NCBI RefSeq assembly: GCF_001536285.1
Contig: NZ_FAOZ01000022.1
Location: 78,358-142,357 of the forward strand
Direction: 5' to 3'
Source of the DNA: Parafrankia irregularis
Lineage (GTDB): Bacteria > Actinomycetota > Actinomycetes > Frankiales > Frankiaceae
Length of the DNA: 64,000 bases
Shown here: piece after piece, positions 34,329 through 43,000 of the stretch
How positions within the stretch are numbered: position 1 is the stretch's first letter
How the letters are laid out: every line of letters begins with the position of its first letter
Notes under the pieces: model-generated
Told to the model about the DNA's origin: nothing
What the model saw: only the letters and a program-made list of their open reading frames with translations
The model's database searches: none
Position numbers and translations under genes: made by a program

Positions 34329-35683
34329 GCGGCGGCCTCCCCTTCGGCTTCGGTCCGACGCCGGGCGGTGACCCGAACCGCCCCTCCGGCAGCGGCGCCC
34401 CGTTCTTCGCCGAGCTCGAACGCCTTCTTTCGTGGCAGGGCGGTCCGGTCAACTGGGAGCTCGCGCGCCAGGTCGCGGTGCGGACCCTGGGCAGCACCGA
34501 CCGGGCTGTGCGCCCCGCCGAGGTCGGCGAGGTGGAGAACGCTCTGCGCATCGCCGACGTGTGGCTCGACCCGGTGACCACGCTTCCCTCCGGCGCCACC
34601 ACGGCCGCCGCGTGGTCGCGTGAGAAGTGGATCGAGGCAACCATGCCGGTCTGGCAGACGCTGTGCGACCCGGTCGCGAGCAAGGTCGTCGAGGCCATGC
34701 GCACCGGGATCTCGTCCGGCCTGAGCCAGCTCGGCGGCGGCGACCTGCCACCCGAGCTCGCGGGCGCCCTGCCGCCCGGCGTCGACCTCGGCCGGCTGAT
34801 GGGTGCCGGCGGGCCGGTCATGCAGATGATGAACCAGGTTGGCGGAATGCTCTTCGGTGCCCAGGTGGGCCAGGCCATCGGCTCGCTGGCCACCGAGGTG
34901 GTCAGCTCCACCGAGGTCGGCCTGCCACTCGGCCCGGCGGGCACGGCGGCGCTGCTGCCGGCGAACGTGGCGGCCTTCGGGCAGGGCCTCGGCGTGTCGG
35001 ACGAGGAGGTCCGCATCTACCTCGCGCTGCGCGAGGCGGCCTCGAACCGGCTGTACGCGCACGTCCCGTGGCTGCGCTCGCACGTGCTCGGTGCCGTCGA
35101 GGAGTACGCGCGCGGTATCGCCGTCGACCCCGAAGCCGTCGGCCGGGTGATGCGGATGATCGACCCGACCACGCTGATGAACCCCGAACGGCTCACCGAG
35201 GCACTCGGTGAGGACGTCTTCGCCGACGCCGACACGCCGGAGCAGAAGGCGGCGCTGGCGCGGCTGGAGCTCATCCTCGCGCTCATCGAGGGCTGGGTGG
35301 ACCACATCGCGGACACCGCCGCGCGGGAGCACCTGCCCGCCGCGGTGAAGCTGCGCGAGATGGTCCGCAGGCGTCGGGCCGAGGGTGGCCCCGGCGAGCA
35401 GATCTTCGCCACCCTGGTCGGGCTTTCGCTGCGGCCCCGCCGGCTGCGCGAGGCCGCGGCGCTCTGGGAGGCGCTGGGCGAGGCTCGCGGCCACGACGGG
35501 CGGGATGCCGTCTGGGCCCACCCGGACCTGCTGCCGAGCGCCGCCGACCTCACCGACCCCGCCGCTTTCGTCGCCGGCACCACGCCCGGGTCCGAGGTCG
35601 ACATCATGGCCGAGATCGAGAAACTCAACGGAGGATCTCCGGAGGGCGGCACGCCACCAACCTCCGACGACGCCGGATCCTGA
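34325..35683 (+). CDS. Zinc-dependent metalloprotease family protein (DUF2342)
   Basis: The 452-residue protein matches the actinobacterial 'zinc-dependent metalloprotease' (coenzyme F420-associated) family. It shows QMMNQVGGMLFGAQVGQAIGSLATEV, the helix REAASNRLYAHVPWLRSHVLGAVEEYARGI and ALIEGWVDHIADTAA. No membrane segment is seen and the N-terminal 25 residues are low-complexity. A true protease activity is not proven for the family. Translation probably depends on the short leader peptide that overlaps its ATG. The location between PDZ/moaE and the ABC1 gene mirrors mycobacterial Rv3195. Confidence 0.87.
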   Translation: MSGGLPFGFGPTPGGDPNRPSGSGAPFFAELERLLSWQGGPVNWELARQVAVRTLGSTDRAVRPAEVGEVENALRIADVWLDPVTTLPSGATTAAAWSREKWIEATMPVWQTLCDPVASKVVEAMRTGISSGLSQLGGGDLPPELAGALPPGVDLGRLMGAGGPVMQMMNQVGGMLFGAQVGQAIGSLATEVVSSTEVGLPLGPAGTAALLPANVAAFGQGLGVSDEEVRIYLALREAASNRLYAHVPWLRSHVLGAVEEYARGIAVDPEAVGRVMRMIDPTTLMNPERLTEALGEDVFADADTPEQKAALARLELILALIEGWVDHIADTAAREHLPAAVKLREMVRRRRAEGGPGEQIFATLVGLSLRPRRLREAAALWEALGEARGHDGRDAVWAHPDLLPSAADLTDPAAFVAGTTPGSEVDIMAEIEKLNGGSPEGGTPPTSDDAGS

Positions 35684-35762
35684 CCCGCCCACTGGACACC
35701 GTGAGCCGCCACGAGGCCACACGAATTGACCTGCATGGCGAATCGGTCGTAGCTTGACGTCG

Positions 35763-35832
35763 CGGGCCCTCGGGCATGCGGGGCGCCTCCGGAAGGGGAA
35801 GCCGGAGGCTCCACGTTCACCCCGGGGGCCCG
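35763..35832 (+). ncRNA. Nested stem-loop, possible structured RNA
   Basis: An outer stem CGGGCCCTCGGG/CCCGGGGGCCCG (35763-35774 with 35821-35832, one G:U) encloses an inner perfect stem GCCTCCGG/CCGGAGGC (35785-35792 with 35802-35809). It lies 80 nt after the metalloprotease stop. It may be a terminator, but the two-layer structure and the 670 bp of gene-free DNA after it also allow a small RNA or leader element. I matched it to no known riboswitch. Confidence 0.45.
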
Positions 35833-36505
35833 TTTACGTGCAGCGGAAATCTCCTTCGCGTTCGATGGAAGCGCTGTTCGCGCCCGACGGAGTTCACACT
35901 CCCGCCCCATGCTCGCACTCGGCATAATTCACAACAAAAAGCGCAAAAGGGGCGCGGGCCGCCTGGCGATCCGCAAGAAGGAAGGATTCTGGTCGTCCCA
36001 ACGACCAGAATCCTTCACCCTTCGGACGCCCCCACGTCGCCGCCGTCGAGCTCCGGATCCAGCCGCAATCGTGAAGTGCGAACCGTGCGAGCCTCACCCG
36101 CACGACCGCCTACGACAGGGCGCATCACCGACGCGACCGTCACAGCCCGCTCAACCTCGGTGGCCTGGCGCGACAGACCCCGAGGCCGACCAGCCAGCCT
36201 GGTCCGACGCCCTTCGAACACGAAGCGATCACGAAAAAGCCCTGGCCACGCACCTGAATGGACGTATCAGAAGGGCCAGGGATGCCGCAGGCCCGAGGTG
36301 GCGACGGAAAAGGAACAATTTCTACCAGCATTGAACGCTTACCCGAATCACCCTTTCGGTGCCACCGCCCGCCCGGCGGATCCGAACAAAAACCGTCTGT
36401 CCACAGGCGCGGCGGACAACCACTCGGAGCGCGTTCCTCATGTCATCGTGAACGGGTCCCACCAGCCGCCGGCCCGAGCTCGCCGGCTGATGCAAGGAGG
36501 ATCCC
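35833..36505. other. Gene-free stretch before the ThiF/TOMM-like gene
   Basis: Besides palindromic repeat copy 2 (35981-36016 and its left flank), this 673-bp stretch holds no frame with a ribosome site. It has short low-scoring inverted repeats (for example CCTCGG/CCGAGG near 36150-36180). A frame from 35909 passes through the repeat and is arginine-rich; I do not regard it as a gene. Confidence 0.4.
35981..36016. repeat. Palindromic dispersed repeat, copy 2
   Basis: Sixteen-base arms GAAGGATTCTGGTCGT and ACGACCAGAATCCTTC surround the 4-nt loop CCCA. The 45 bp to the left (from 35936) share AAAGGGGC, CGCCTGG and CCGCAAGAAG with the flank of copy 1 (7825). The family is thus an asymmetric unit with a terminal palindrome rather than a plain terminator. 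Confidence 0.85.
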
Positions 36506-37702
36506 GTGCGCCCGGTCCTCAAAGCCGGTCTCCGTCGGCTCTGGCGAGACAGCACCACCCTGCAGATCGGCGTCGATCCCCTGCGCGCCGTCATTCTCAC
36601 CGATGTCGGGCCGGCCGACCTGTCCGCGCTGAACACGTTGGGATCGCCGGGCCCGGAGCTGGGGCTGGGGCCGGGCGGCGGCGAGGCCCGTGATCCGACC
36701 GCCCGCACGATGATCGAGATACTTGCGCAGGCCGGGCTGATCGACGACGCCGCCGACAGCGGGCCGGCGCCCGTCAGCGATGGTGACCACGACCGGTTCG
36801 ACCCGGACCTGGCCGCGCTCTCGCTGTCGAGCTTCGGCGTGAGGGTGCCCCGGTCGGCGCTGCACCGACGACGCCGGGCCCGGGTGTGCGTGCGGGGTGC
36901 CGGGCGGATCGGAGCACAGATCGCGACCCTGCTCGCGGCCGCGGGAGTCGGCCAGATCCTGGTGGACGATCCAGGTCCCACGTCGGCGGCCGACGTCGCG
37001 CCCGGTGGGCTGCGGCTCGACGACATCGGCCGACCCCGCTCACTGGCGGCTGATACGGCGGTGCGGCGGGCCACCGGTCGGCGGGATCCGCCATGCCGCC
37101 AGCCGAAAAGCCGGCCGATGCGCTCCGCGAAGGTCGAGCCGCTTCGCCCCGATCTGGTTCTCCTGGCCCCGGTGGGGCTTCCAGTCGTCCATCCCGACGA
37201 GTGCCTGCGTATGGAGCGGGCCGGCGTCCCTCATCTGCTGGCAGGAGTCCGCGAGACGACGGGGATCATCGGGCCTCTGATCGTGCCGGGCGTCACCTCC
37301 TGCCTGCACTGTCAGCACCTGCACCGCGACGCCCGCGACTCCGACTGGCTCATCCTCGCGATGCAGATGATCCGCCCGCCCGAGCACGGCGCAGACCCCT
37401 GCGAGATCTCGCTGGCGACCCTGGTCGCCGCGATCACCGCCATGCAGGCGCTCGACTTCCTCGACCTGAACACGGCAGCCAGCGACCGCCCCCGCCAGCT
37501 GCCCACAGCCGCCAACGGCACTCTGGAGATCGCCCGAACCGATCTGCGGATCCGGCGCCGCACCTGGCCACTCCACCCCGAGTGCCCCTGCCGCACCGCA
37601 CGCGCCGCGGCCGGGTCACCACCTCAGGAACAGGCCATCTCGCCCGAAGTACTCGAGACCGCCATCGACCGCCAGCAGATCGCCACGGGCAGCACGCGGT
37701 GA
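36506..37702 (+). CDS. ThiF/TOMM cyclodehydratase-docking-like protein
   Basis: The 398-residue protein resembles the E1-like 'TOMM precursor leader peptide-binding' proteins. An N-terminal winged-helix-like region (RRLWRDSTTLQIGVDPLRAVILTDV) is followed by a Rossmann segment RARVCVRGAGRIGAQIATLLAAAGVGQILVDD. Cysteine pairs CLHCQHLHRDARD and HPECPC probably bind zinc. The Rossmann part lacks a clear ATP-binding arginine set, so it is likely a non-catalytic member. GTG 36506 follows AAGGAGGATCCC, a strong ribosome site. No YcaO or precursor peptide gene is nearby. The place between the metalloprotease and ABC1 genes suggests a core actinobacterial role, not a natural-product cluster. Confidence 0.7.
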   Translation: MRPVLKAGLRRLWRDSTTLQIGVDPLRAVILTDVGPADLSALNTLGSPGPELGLGPGGGEARDPTARTMIEILAQAGLIDDAADSGPAPVSDGDHDRFDPDLAALSLSSFGVRVPRSALHRRRRARVCVRGAGRIGAQIATLLAAAGVGQILVDDPGPTSAADVAPGGLRLDDIGRPRSLAADTAVRRATGRRDPPCRQPKSRPMRSAKVEPLRPDLVLLAPVGLPVVHPDECLRMERAGVPHLLAGVRETTGIIGPLIVPGVTSCLHCQHLHRDARDSDWLILAMQMIRPPEHGADPCEISLATLVAAITAMQALDFLDLNTAASDRPRQLPTAANGTLEIARTDLRIRRRTWPLHPECPCRTARAAAGSPPQEQAISPEVLETAIDRQQIATGSTR

Positions 37703-37757
37703 GGGCGTCTATCGCGAGGTTGACACAACAGCCCGCGGGAAAGGGCACGATGGAGCG

Positions 37758-39317
37758 GTGTCCGACATCCCGCGGCGGGCGGTCGTCCGCACCGCCAAGC
37801 TCGCGACCCTCCCGATCGGCATGGCCGGCCGGGCGACCCTCGGCGTGGGAAAACGCCTGGGGGGCAGACCCGCCGAAGCTGTGGCCAGCGAGCTGCAGCA
37901 GCGGACGGCAGGGCAGATCTTCCGCGTCCTCGGAGAACTCAAGGGCGGGGCCATGAAGCTGGGCCAGGCGCTGTCCGTCTTCGAGGCGGCGCTGCCGGAG
38001 GAGGTCGCCGGTCCCTACCGGGCGGCCCTCACCAAACTCCAGGAGGCCGCGCCGCCGCTGCCCGCGGCAACCGTGCACGGGGTCCTGAGCGCAGAGCTCG
38101 GCCCCGACTGGCGGTCGTTGTTCACCAGCTTCGACGACACGCCAGCCGCCGCGGCCAGCATCGGGCAGGTGCACCGCGCGGTGTGGGCGGCGGACGGAAC
38201 CGATGTCGCCGTGAAGATCCAGTATCCGGGGGCCGGGGACGCGCTGCTGTCCGATCTCAACCAGCTCGGTCGCGCCGCCCGCCTGTTCGGGGCGATCACA
38301 CCGGGCCTGGACATCAAGCCACTGGTCGCCGAGCTGAAGGCCCGTATCACCGAAGAGCTCGACTACCGGCTCGAAGCCGCCTGGCAGCGGGCGTTCGCGC
38401 AGGCCTACGCGGGCGATCCGGACATCGTCATCCCCCGCCCCATCGCCGGCGCCGACCGGGTTCTGGTCAGCGAATGGATCGACGGTGTGCCGCTGTCCAC
38501 CGTGATCGAACGGGGCACACCCGAGGAACGGGACCGGGCCGGGCTGCTGCTCGTGCGTTTTCTCTACTCGTGTCCCGGCCGAGCCGGGCTGCTCCACGCC
38601 GACCCACACCCGGGGAACTTCCGGTTGCTTCCCGACGGGCGCCTGGGAGTCCTCGACTTCGGAGCGGTCAACCGCCTGCCCGACGGGCTGCCCGAGCCCA
38701 TCGGCCGACTGGCCCGGATGGCCCTCGCCGGCAATGCGGAGGCCGTCGCCGAAGGGCTGCTCGTCGAGGGTTTCATCCCGGCCAGCGCCAGCATTCCCGC
38801 CGACGACCTGCTGGGCTATCTGGCCCCCATGCTCGCCCCGATCGCGGCGGAGGAGTTCACCTTCTCCCGGGAATGGCTGCGTGGTGAGGCCCTGCGGCTC
38901 GGGGACTGGCGGTCTTCGGCAGCCCAGCTCGGCCGCCAGCTCAACCTGCCGCCGTCCTATCTGCTGATCCACCGGGTCACCCTCGGTGCAATCGGCATTC
39001 TTTGCCAGCTCGGCAGCACCGGTCCGTTCCGGGCCGAGATGGAACGCTGGCAGCCGGGCTTCGCACCGCCGCGCACCGCGGCGGCCCGGCACGCCGCGGC
39101 TGCCAACCGTCCAGGTCGCCGCCTGCCCAGGCTCGACGTCGAGGACGAGGCGGGTGTCATCCGGGCCCGGCCCGGCCCGGTCGTGCTCGCCCCGGCACAG
39201 CGTGGAAACCGCTCACGGAGCCGGATCCGCCCGCCCGAGCAGGCCGGGTCCGTCGAGCCGAGCCGGCCCCCACGGCAGCGCCGACCGGCCCGTGAGCCCC
39301 AGGCCAACCGCGACTGA
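37758..39317 (+). CDS. ABC1/UbiB-family atypical kinase
   Basis: The 519-residue protein has the hallmarks of UbiB/ADCK proteins: the KxGQ motif in GGAMKLGQALSVFEAALPEE, the Ala-rich loop AAAASIGQVHRA, lysine VAVKIQYPG, HADPHPGNF and DFG (in GVLDFGAVN). The family acts in isoprenoid-quinone or lipid metabolism as an ATPase. No membrane helix is obvious. The C-terminal about 110 residues are a basic, disordered tail. GTG 37758 follows GGAG closely. It corresponds by neighbourhood to mycobacterial Rv3197, next to whiB7. Confidence 0.9.
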   Translation: MSDIPRRAVVRTAKLATLPIGMAGRATLGVGKRLGGRPAEAVASELQQRTAGQIFRVLGELKGGAMKLGQALSVFEAALPEEVAGPYRAALTKLQEAAPPLPAATVHGVLSAELGPDWRSLFTSFDDTPAAAASIGQVHRAVWAADGTDVAVKIQYPGAGDALLSDLNQLGRAARLFGAITPGLDIKPLVAELKARITEELDYRLEAAWQRAFAQAYAGDPDIVIPRPIAGADRVLVSEWIDGVPLSTVIERGTPEERDRAGLLLVRFLYSCPGRAGLLHADPHPGNFRLLPDGRLGVLDFGAVNRLPDGLPEPIGRLARMALAGNAEAVAEGLLVEGFIPASASIPADDLLGYLAPMLAPIAAEEFTFSREWLRGEALRLGDWRSSAAQLGRQLNLPPSYLLIHRVTLGAIGILCQLGSTGPFRAEMERWQPGFAPPRTAAARHAAAANRPGRRLPRLDVEDEAGVIRARPGPVVLAPAQRGNRSRSRIRPPEQAGSVEPSRPPRQRRPAREPQANRD

Positions 39318-39356
39318 TCGACACCGGTCAGGCCATCAGCACGAAGCGCAGCAACG

Positions 39357-39398
39357 CCTTGGGGCGGCGCACCGGAGATCCGGTGCGCCGCCCCAAGG
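39357..39398. terminator. Long hairpin between convergent ABC1 kinase and whiB7
   Basis: Nineteen-base arms CCTTGGGGCGGCGCACCGG and CCGGTGCGCCGCCCCAAGG pair perfectly around the loop AGAT. It is placed 39 bp after the ABC1 stop and 36 bp after the whiB7 stop, so it can terminate both transcripts. Confidence 0.75.
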
Positions 39399-39434
39399 TC
39401 ACTATGTAGCCGTAGCCGCAAGGCCCTTGCTCGG

Positions 39435-39728
39435 TCAGGCCGCGACGTTCTTGCGCGGCCTCCCCCGAGGACGCTTGCGCGGGACCACGCGGCCGGTCAC
39501 GACGAGTTCGCCGCCCCAGACACCCCACGGTTCCGCCCGGTCGATCGCGGCGGACAGGCAGGCATGGCGCACGGGGCAGTCCACGCAGACGGACTTGGCG
39601 GACTCGACGTCCGCCGGGGATTCGGCGAAGAAAAGCTCGGGGTCCACGTCCCAGCAGGGCAGGACGAGACGCTCCCGCTCGATCCGGGAATCGATCGAGG
39701 GGTCGAACACCGGGGTCACCTCCGACAT
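39435..39728 (-). CDS. whiB7: WhiB7-type antibiotic-resistance regulator
   Basis: The 97-residue WhiB protein has cluster cysteines C25, C48, C51 and C57, the GVWGGE turn and a C-terminal AT-hook (KRPRGRPRK). The AT-hook distinguishes WhiB7/WblC from other Wbl proteins. It activates intrinsic antibiotic-resistance genes with the primary sigma factor at promoters having an AT-rich block before the -35. ATG 39728 is selected because the N-terminus MSEVTPVFDP fits the family. Upstream lies an approximately 565-nt leader containing a WhiB7-like promoter, a 107-codon uORF and a terminator, which together imply autoregulation by attenuation. Confidence 0.94.
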   Translation of the reverse strand: MSEVTPVFDPSIDSRIERERLVLPCWDVDPELFFAESPADVESAKSVCVDCPVRHACLSAAIDRAEPWGVWGGELVVTGRVVPRKRPRGRPRKNVAA

Positions 39729-39837
39729 TGGCGGTTTAGTTCCGATCGGTTGCTCGGTCTTGCGTCCATCGACGACGGTCAGGATCAGACCTCCGGAGTG
39801 GTAGCTCTGGCACGCGATTCGACCGGGAGAAACAGAA

Positions 39838-39867
39838 AGGCCGCGGATCCTGTCGGATCCGCGGCCT
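39838..39867 (-). terminator. Attenuator terminator in the whiB7 leader
   Basis: Thirteen-base arms AGGCCGCGGATCC and GGATCCGCGGCCT enclose the loop TGTC (GACA on the transcribed strand). On the minus strand they are followed by the T-rich tail TTCTGTTTCTCCC (39837-39825). It starts 22 nt after the uORF stop and lies 109 nt before the whiB7 ATG, the right position for an intrinsic terminator that blocks whiB7 unless antibiotics disturb translation. Confidence 0.8.
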
Positions 39868-39889
39868 CGGAAGTCACTCCGGTTCGGCG

Positions 39890-40213
39890 CTAGGCCGGGA
39901 GTGGATCCGGGACAGGGCCCGACTGATCGAGAAAACGCGTGGCGGCTGTGCCGGCCTGACGTGCTGCGGCGGCGGCTTGATGATCCGAACGGCCATTCGT
40001 GACGACGGCACCCGTCAGGGCACCCTGAGCCGAGACACGGCTCACCACGAAATCGCCGCCGAGGACACCGCGACCGGCGCAGCGGGAGCCTTTCGGCTCC
40101 CGGGCACCGAGCCACATGACCGTGTCAGCAAGCCGGGCAGCAGGCGTATAACGGACGCCGGCGATGGGCGGCCGCATACGCGTGCGCACGGAAGCCATGA
40201 TGATCATTCTCAT
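39890..40213 (-). CDS. Leader ORF (uORF) upstream of whiB7
   Basis: ATG 40213 has the ribosome site GAAGGAGGT 4 nt upstream, among the strongest in the window, and opens a 107-residue frame starting MRMIIMASVRTRMRPPIAG. The peptide is rich in Arg and Ala with no recognised domain. Its stop lies 22 nt before the terminator hairpin. Such a layout fits WhiB7/WblC leaders, where slowed translation of the uORF changes leader folding. The peptide might also be a real small protein; the order promoter-uORF-terminator-whiB7 favours a regulatory role. Confidence 0.68.
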   Translation of the reverse strand: MRMIIMASVRTRMRPPIAGVRYTPAARLADTVMWLGAREPKGSRCAGRGVLGGDFVVSRVSAQGALTGAVVTNGRSDHQAAAAARQAGTAATRFLDQSGPVPDPLPA

Positions 40214-40298
40214 CGTGACCTCCTTCGCGACTCCGCCGAACCCGACCGGACCGGCTCCCACCCGCAGCGCACTGATCGCGCTCCGGTGTTCACGGACA

Positions 40299-40336
40299 AC
40301 GGTAGGAGCAGTCACCGGCGCTGACAACCTATTTTT
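40299..40336 (-). promoter_or_regulatory. WhiB7-type autoregulated promoter
   Basis: On the minus strand an AT block AAAAAT (40336-40331) is followed by 3 nt and then TTGTCA (-35, 40327-40322). A 17-nt spacer and TACCGT (-10, 40304-40299) follow. An AT-rich block 3 bp upstream of the -35 is the known WhiB7 recognition feature. The start would be near 40292, about 80 nt before the uORF. Confidence 0.8.
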
Positions 40337-40417
40337 GGAGTGATCTCACAGACTCGTTCAGCCACAGCAAGGATCGAAGCCACCCCGGCGTGTCACCGTT
40401 GGCACCGGTATCAGCAC

Positions 40418-42868
40418 TCAGTGCCGCGATCCGCGTGACGCGGTGTCGGAGACCAGCGCGAGGACGTCCTCGCCGTACCGGTCGAGCTTGCTCTGCCCGA
40501 TGCCCGGCAGAGCCACGAGATCCGCGACGGTCGCGGGGCGACGCTGGGCGATCAGCCGCAGTGTCGCGTCGGTCAGCACGACGAAGGCAGGCGCTCCCTG
40601 CTCCTTCGCCCGCTGCGCCCGCCACGCGCACAACCGCTCGAACAGCTCCGCGTCCACCTGCCCCGGGCACGTCTCGCAGCGTCCGATCCGGGCCCGCGCA
40701 CCGGCCAGCGACCGCCCGCAGACATGGCACTGCACGCTCTGCCGGCCGCGCGGGCGCCCGGTGCCGCCGCCAACGGACTCCCCGCCGCCCCGCCGCTCCC
40801 CCGCGGCCGCGGAACCGTGTCCGGCCCCGTGTCCCGATCCGGACACGGCCGCATCACCGGACGCGCGGGTCGCCGCCGTTCGGGAGGAGCCCCGGGTGCC
40901 GCCCGCGGTGGCCGCCGCCCGGCGCAGGTCGTCCAGGAACCGTGACGGCCGCCGGGAGCGGCGGGCCCCCTCGGCCCGCGCCAGCGACCACGACAGCGCC
41001 AGGTGGACCCGCGCCCGGGTGATGCCCACATAGAGCAGCCGGCGTTCCTCCGCGATCTGCTCGTCGGACTGCGCGTGCACGATGGGCAGCGTTCCCTCGA
41101 CCAGGCCGACGAGGAACACCGCGTCCCATTCGAGCCCCTTGGCGGCGTGCAGGGAGGCGAGCGTGACGCCCTGCACCGTCGGGGTGTGCTGATGTGCGGC
41201 ACGTTCGGCCAGGTCCGCGACGAACGCCTCCAGATCGGCGTCGGGGCGGGCGGCCTCGAGGTCGACGGCCAACCGGTGCAGTGCCGCCAGGTTCTCCCAC
41301 CGCTCGCGGTCCGCGCCACGCCCCGCGGGAGCGGCGCCCGGCTGCCAGCCCAACGCGCCCAGCCCGTCGGCGACCGCGTCACCGAGCCCGCCGGGGCGGT
41401 CCGGCTCCGCCGAACGGACCGCCGCGCGCAGCATCCGCACGGCCGCGGTGACCTCGGGCCGCTCGAAGAACTTCTCACCGCCGCGCAGCAGGTAGGGGAT
41501 GTCGGCCCGCGCCAGCGCCGTCTCGTACGCCTCGGACTGCGCGTTGATCCGATAGAGCACCGCGATGTCGCTGGCCGCCACACCCGTGGCCAGCAGCCCG
41601 CGGATACGCCTGGCGACGCCCGCCGCCTCCTCCGGCTCGCTGTCGGCCTCCAGCCAGGTGGGCGCCGGGCCCGCCGGGCGCATGGCGACGAGCCGCCCCC
41701 GGGGCCCGGCCGGCGCCGCGGCCGACCCGGTCGAACCGGACGACGCCGCCGACCCGGCCGACGCGGCTGCCGGAGGAGCACCGTCCAGCAGGCCGTTCGC
41801 CAGCGCCACCACCTGGGGGGTGGAGCGATAGTCCCGGACCAGCCGCACGACCGTGGCGGTCGGGAAACGCCGCGGGAAGTCCAGCAGGTGACGCGCGCTG
41901 GCGCCGGTGAACGAGTAGATGGTCTGGTGCTCGTCGCCGACGACGCACAGGCTGTCGCGATCGCCCAGCCAGGCGTCGAGAACCCGCTGCTGGAGCGGGT
42001 TGACGTCCTGGTACTCGTCCACGACGAAGTGGCGGTAGCGGGAGCGCAGCTCGGCCGCGACCCAGCTGTGCTCCTCGATCACGGCCGCGGTCAGCAGCAG
42101 GAGGTCGTCGAAGTCGAGGACACCGGCCTCCCCCTTGACGTCCTCGTAGGCCTCGTAGAGGCGGGCCACGACGTCGGGCGCGTACGAGCCCTCCCGCCCG
42201 TGCTCGGCGGCGGCGTGGACGTAGTCGGCGGGCGCGACCATCATCGACTTCGCCCATTCGACCTCGGCGACCAGATCGCGCAGCTCGGCGCGGTCCGGGC
42301 GCAGCCGGGCCCGGTTCGCCGCGCGGACGAGCAGCGGAACGCGGCTCTTCTCCAGCCTCGGCAGCGCCACCCCGGCGACCTTCGGCCAGAAGTAGCTCAG
42401 GTGCCGCAGCGCGGCCGCGTGGAAGGTGCGGGCCTGGACGCCGTCGGCTCCCATCAGCCGCAGCCGCCCGCGCAGCTCGGCCGCGGCCCGGTTCGTGAAG
42501 GTCACCGCGAGGATCTGCCCCGCGCCGACCTCCCGCTGCGTCACCAGGTGCGCGATCCGGTGTGTGATGGTCCGGGTCTTGCCCGTGCCGGCGCCCGCGA
42601 GAATGCAGACCGGGCCGATCGGCGCGAGCACGGCGGCGAGCTGCTCAGGGTCGAGACCCGCGCCCGGCTCCACACCCGGGTTCGGCTCTGCACCAGCGCC
42701 GGCACCCGGTTCCGCGCCGGCACCCGGTTCCGCGCCGGCGCCCGGCTCCGGGCCCGCGCTCGGTTCCGCCTCGGTGGCCTTCTTCCCTCCGGGCCTGCGC
42801 GCAGGCGTCGGAGGGCGCGTGGGCGCTGACGCCCCGCGGCGGTTCGGGCGAGTGGCTGATCCTGACAT
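40418..42868 (-). CDS. uvrD2: ATP-dependent DNA helicase UvrD2 with HRDC domain
   Basis: The about 816-residue protein is a superfamily 1A helicase. It has Walker A GAGTGKTRTITHR, motif Ia LAVTFTNRAAAELRGRL, Walker B FVVDEYQDVNPLQQ, motif III GDEHQTIYSF, motif IV VRLVRDYRST and motif V TLASLHAAKGLEWDAVFLVGL. The C-terminus has two CxxC pairs (CHVCGRS and CETC) and an HRDC domain (about 720-800), the UvrD2 architecture. The N-terminal about 75 residues are low-complexity, with three EPGAGA-type repeats from 42680-42750. ATG 42868 is preferred; the frame is open to 42928. It is divergent from the mycoredoxin gene, as in mycobacteria. Confidence 0.9.
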   Translation of the reverse strand: MSGSATRPNRRGASAPTRPPTPARRPGGKKATEAEPSAGPEPGAGAEPGAGAEPGAGAGAEPNPGVEPGAGLDPEQLAAVLAPIGPVCILAGAGTGKTRTITHRIAHLVTQREVGAGQILAVTFTNRAAAELRGRLRLMGADGVQARTFHAAALRHLSYFWPKVAGVALPRLEKSRVPLLVRAANRARLRPDRAELRDLVAEVEWAKSMMVAPADYVHAAAEHGREGSYAPDVVARLYEAYEDVKGEAGVLDFDDLLLLTAAVIEEHSWVAAELRSRYRHFVVDEYQDVNPLQQRVLDAWLGDRDSLCVVGDEHQTIYSFTGASARHLLDFPRRFPTATVVRLVRDYRSTPQVVALANGLLDGAPPAAASAGSAASSGSTGSAAAPAGPRGRLVAMRPAGPAPTWLEADSEPEEAAGVARRIRGLLATGVAASDIAVLYRINAQSEAYETALARADIPYLLRGGEKFFERPEVTAAVRMLRAAVRSAEPDRPGGLGDAVADGLGALGWQPGAAPAGRGADRERWENLAALHRLAVDLEAARPDADLEAFVADLAERAAHQHTPTVQGVTLASLHAAKGLEWDAVFLVGLVEGTLPIVHAQSDEQIAEERRLLYVGITRARVHLALSWSLARAEGARRSRRPSRFLDDLRRAAATAGGTRGSSRTAATRASGDAAVSGSGHGAGHGSAAAGERRGGGESVGGGTGRPRGRQSVQCHVCGRSLAGARARIGRCETCPGQVDAELFERLCAWRAQRAKEQGAPAFVVLTDATLRLIAQRRPATVADLVALPGIGQSKLDRYGEDVLALVSDTASRGSRH

Positions 42869-43000
42869 CAACCGACACGGTAGTCGCGGCTCGGCCCGAC
42901 ACGCCGGACCGGGAAGCAATGCCGCCACGACCGGGTTATGCGGTTGGTCGGCGATCGGACGACAAAACCTTTACCGGACGGATGCGACGGAGGCCTCGCT

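Noticed and set aside
35909..36334. 141-residue plus-strand frame before the ThiF/TOMM-like gene
   Set aside because: It passes through the dispersed palindromic repeat, has no ribosome site and an Arg/Pro composition typical of non-coding high-GC DNA.
36506..37702. RiPP/TOMM natural-product cluster
   Set aside because: There is no YcaO, precursor peptide, protease-transporter or immunity gene nearby; neighbours are conserved core genes.
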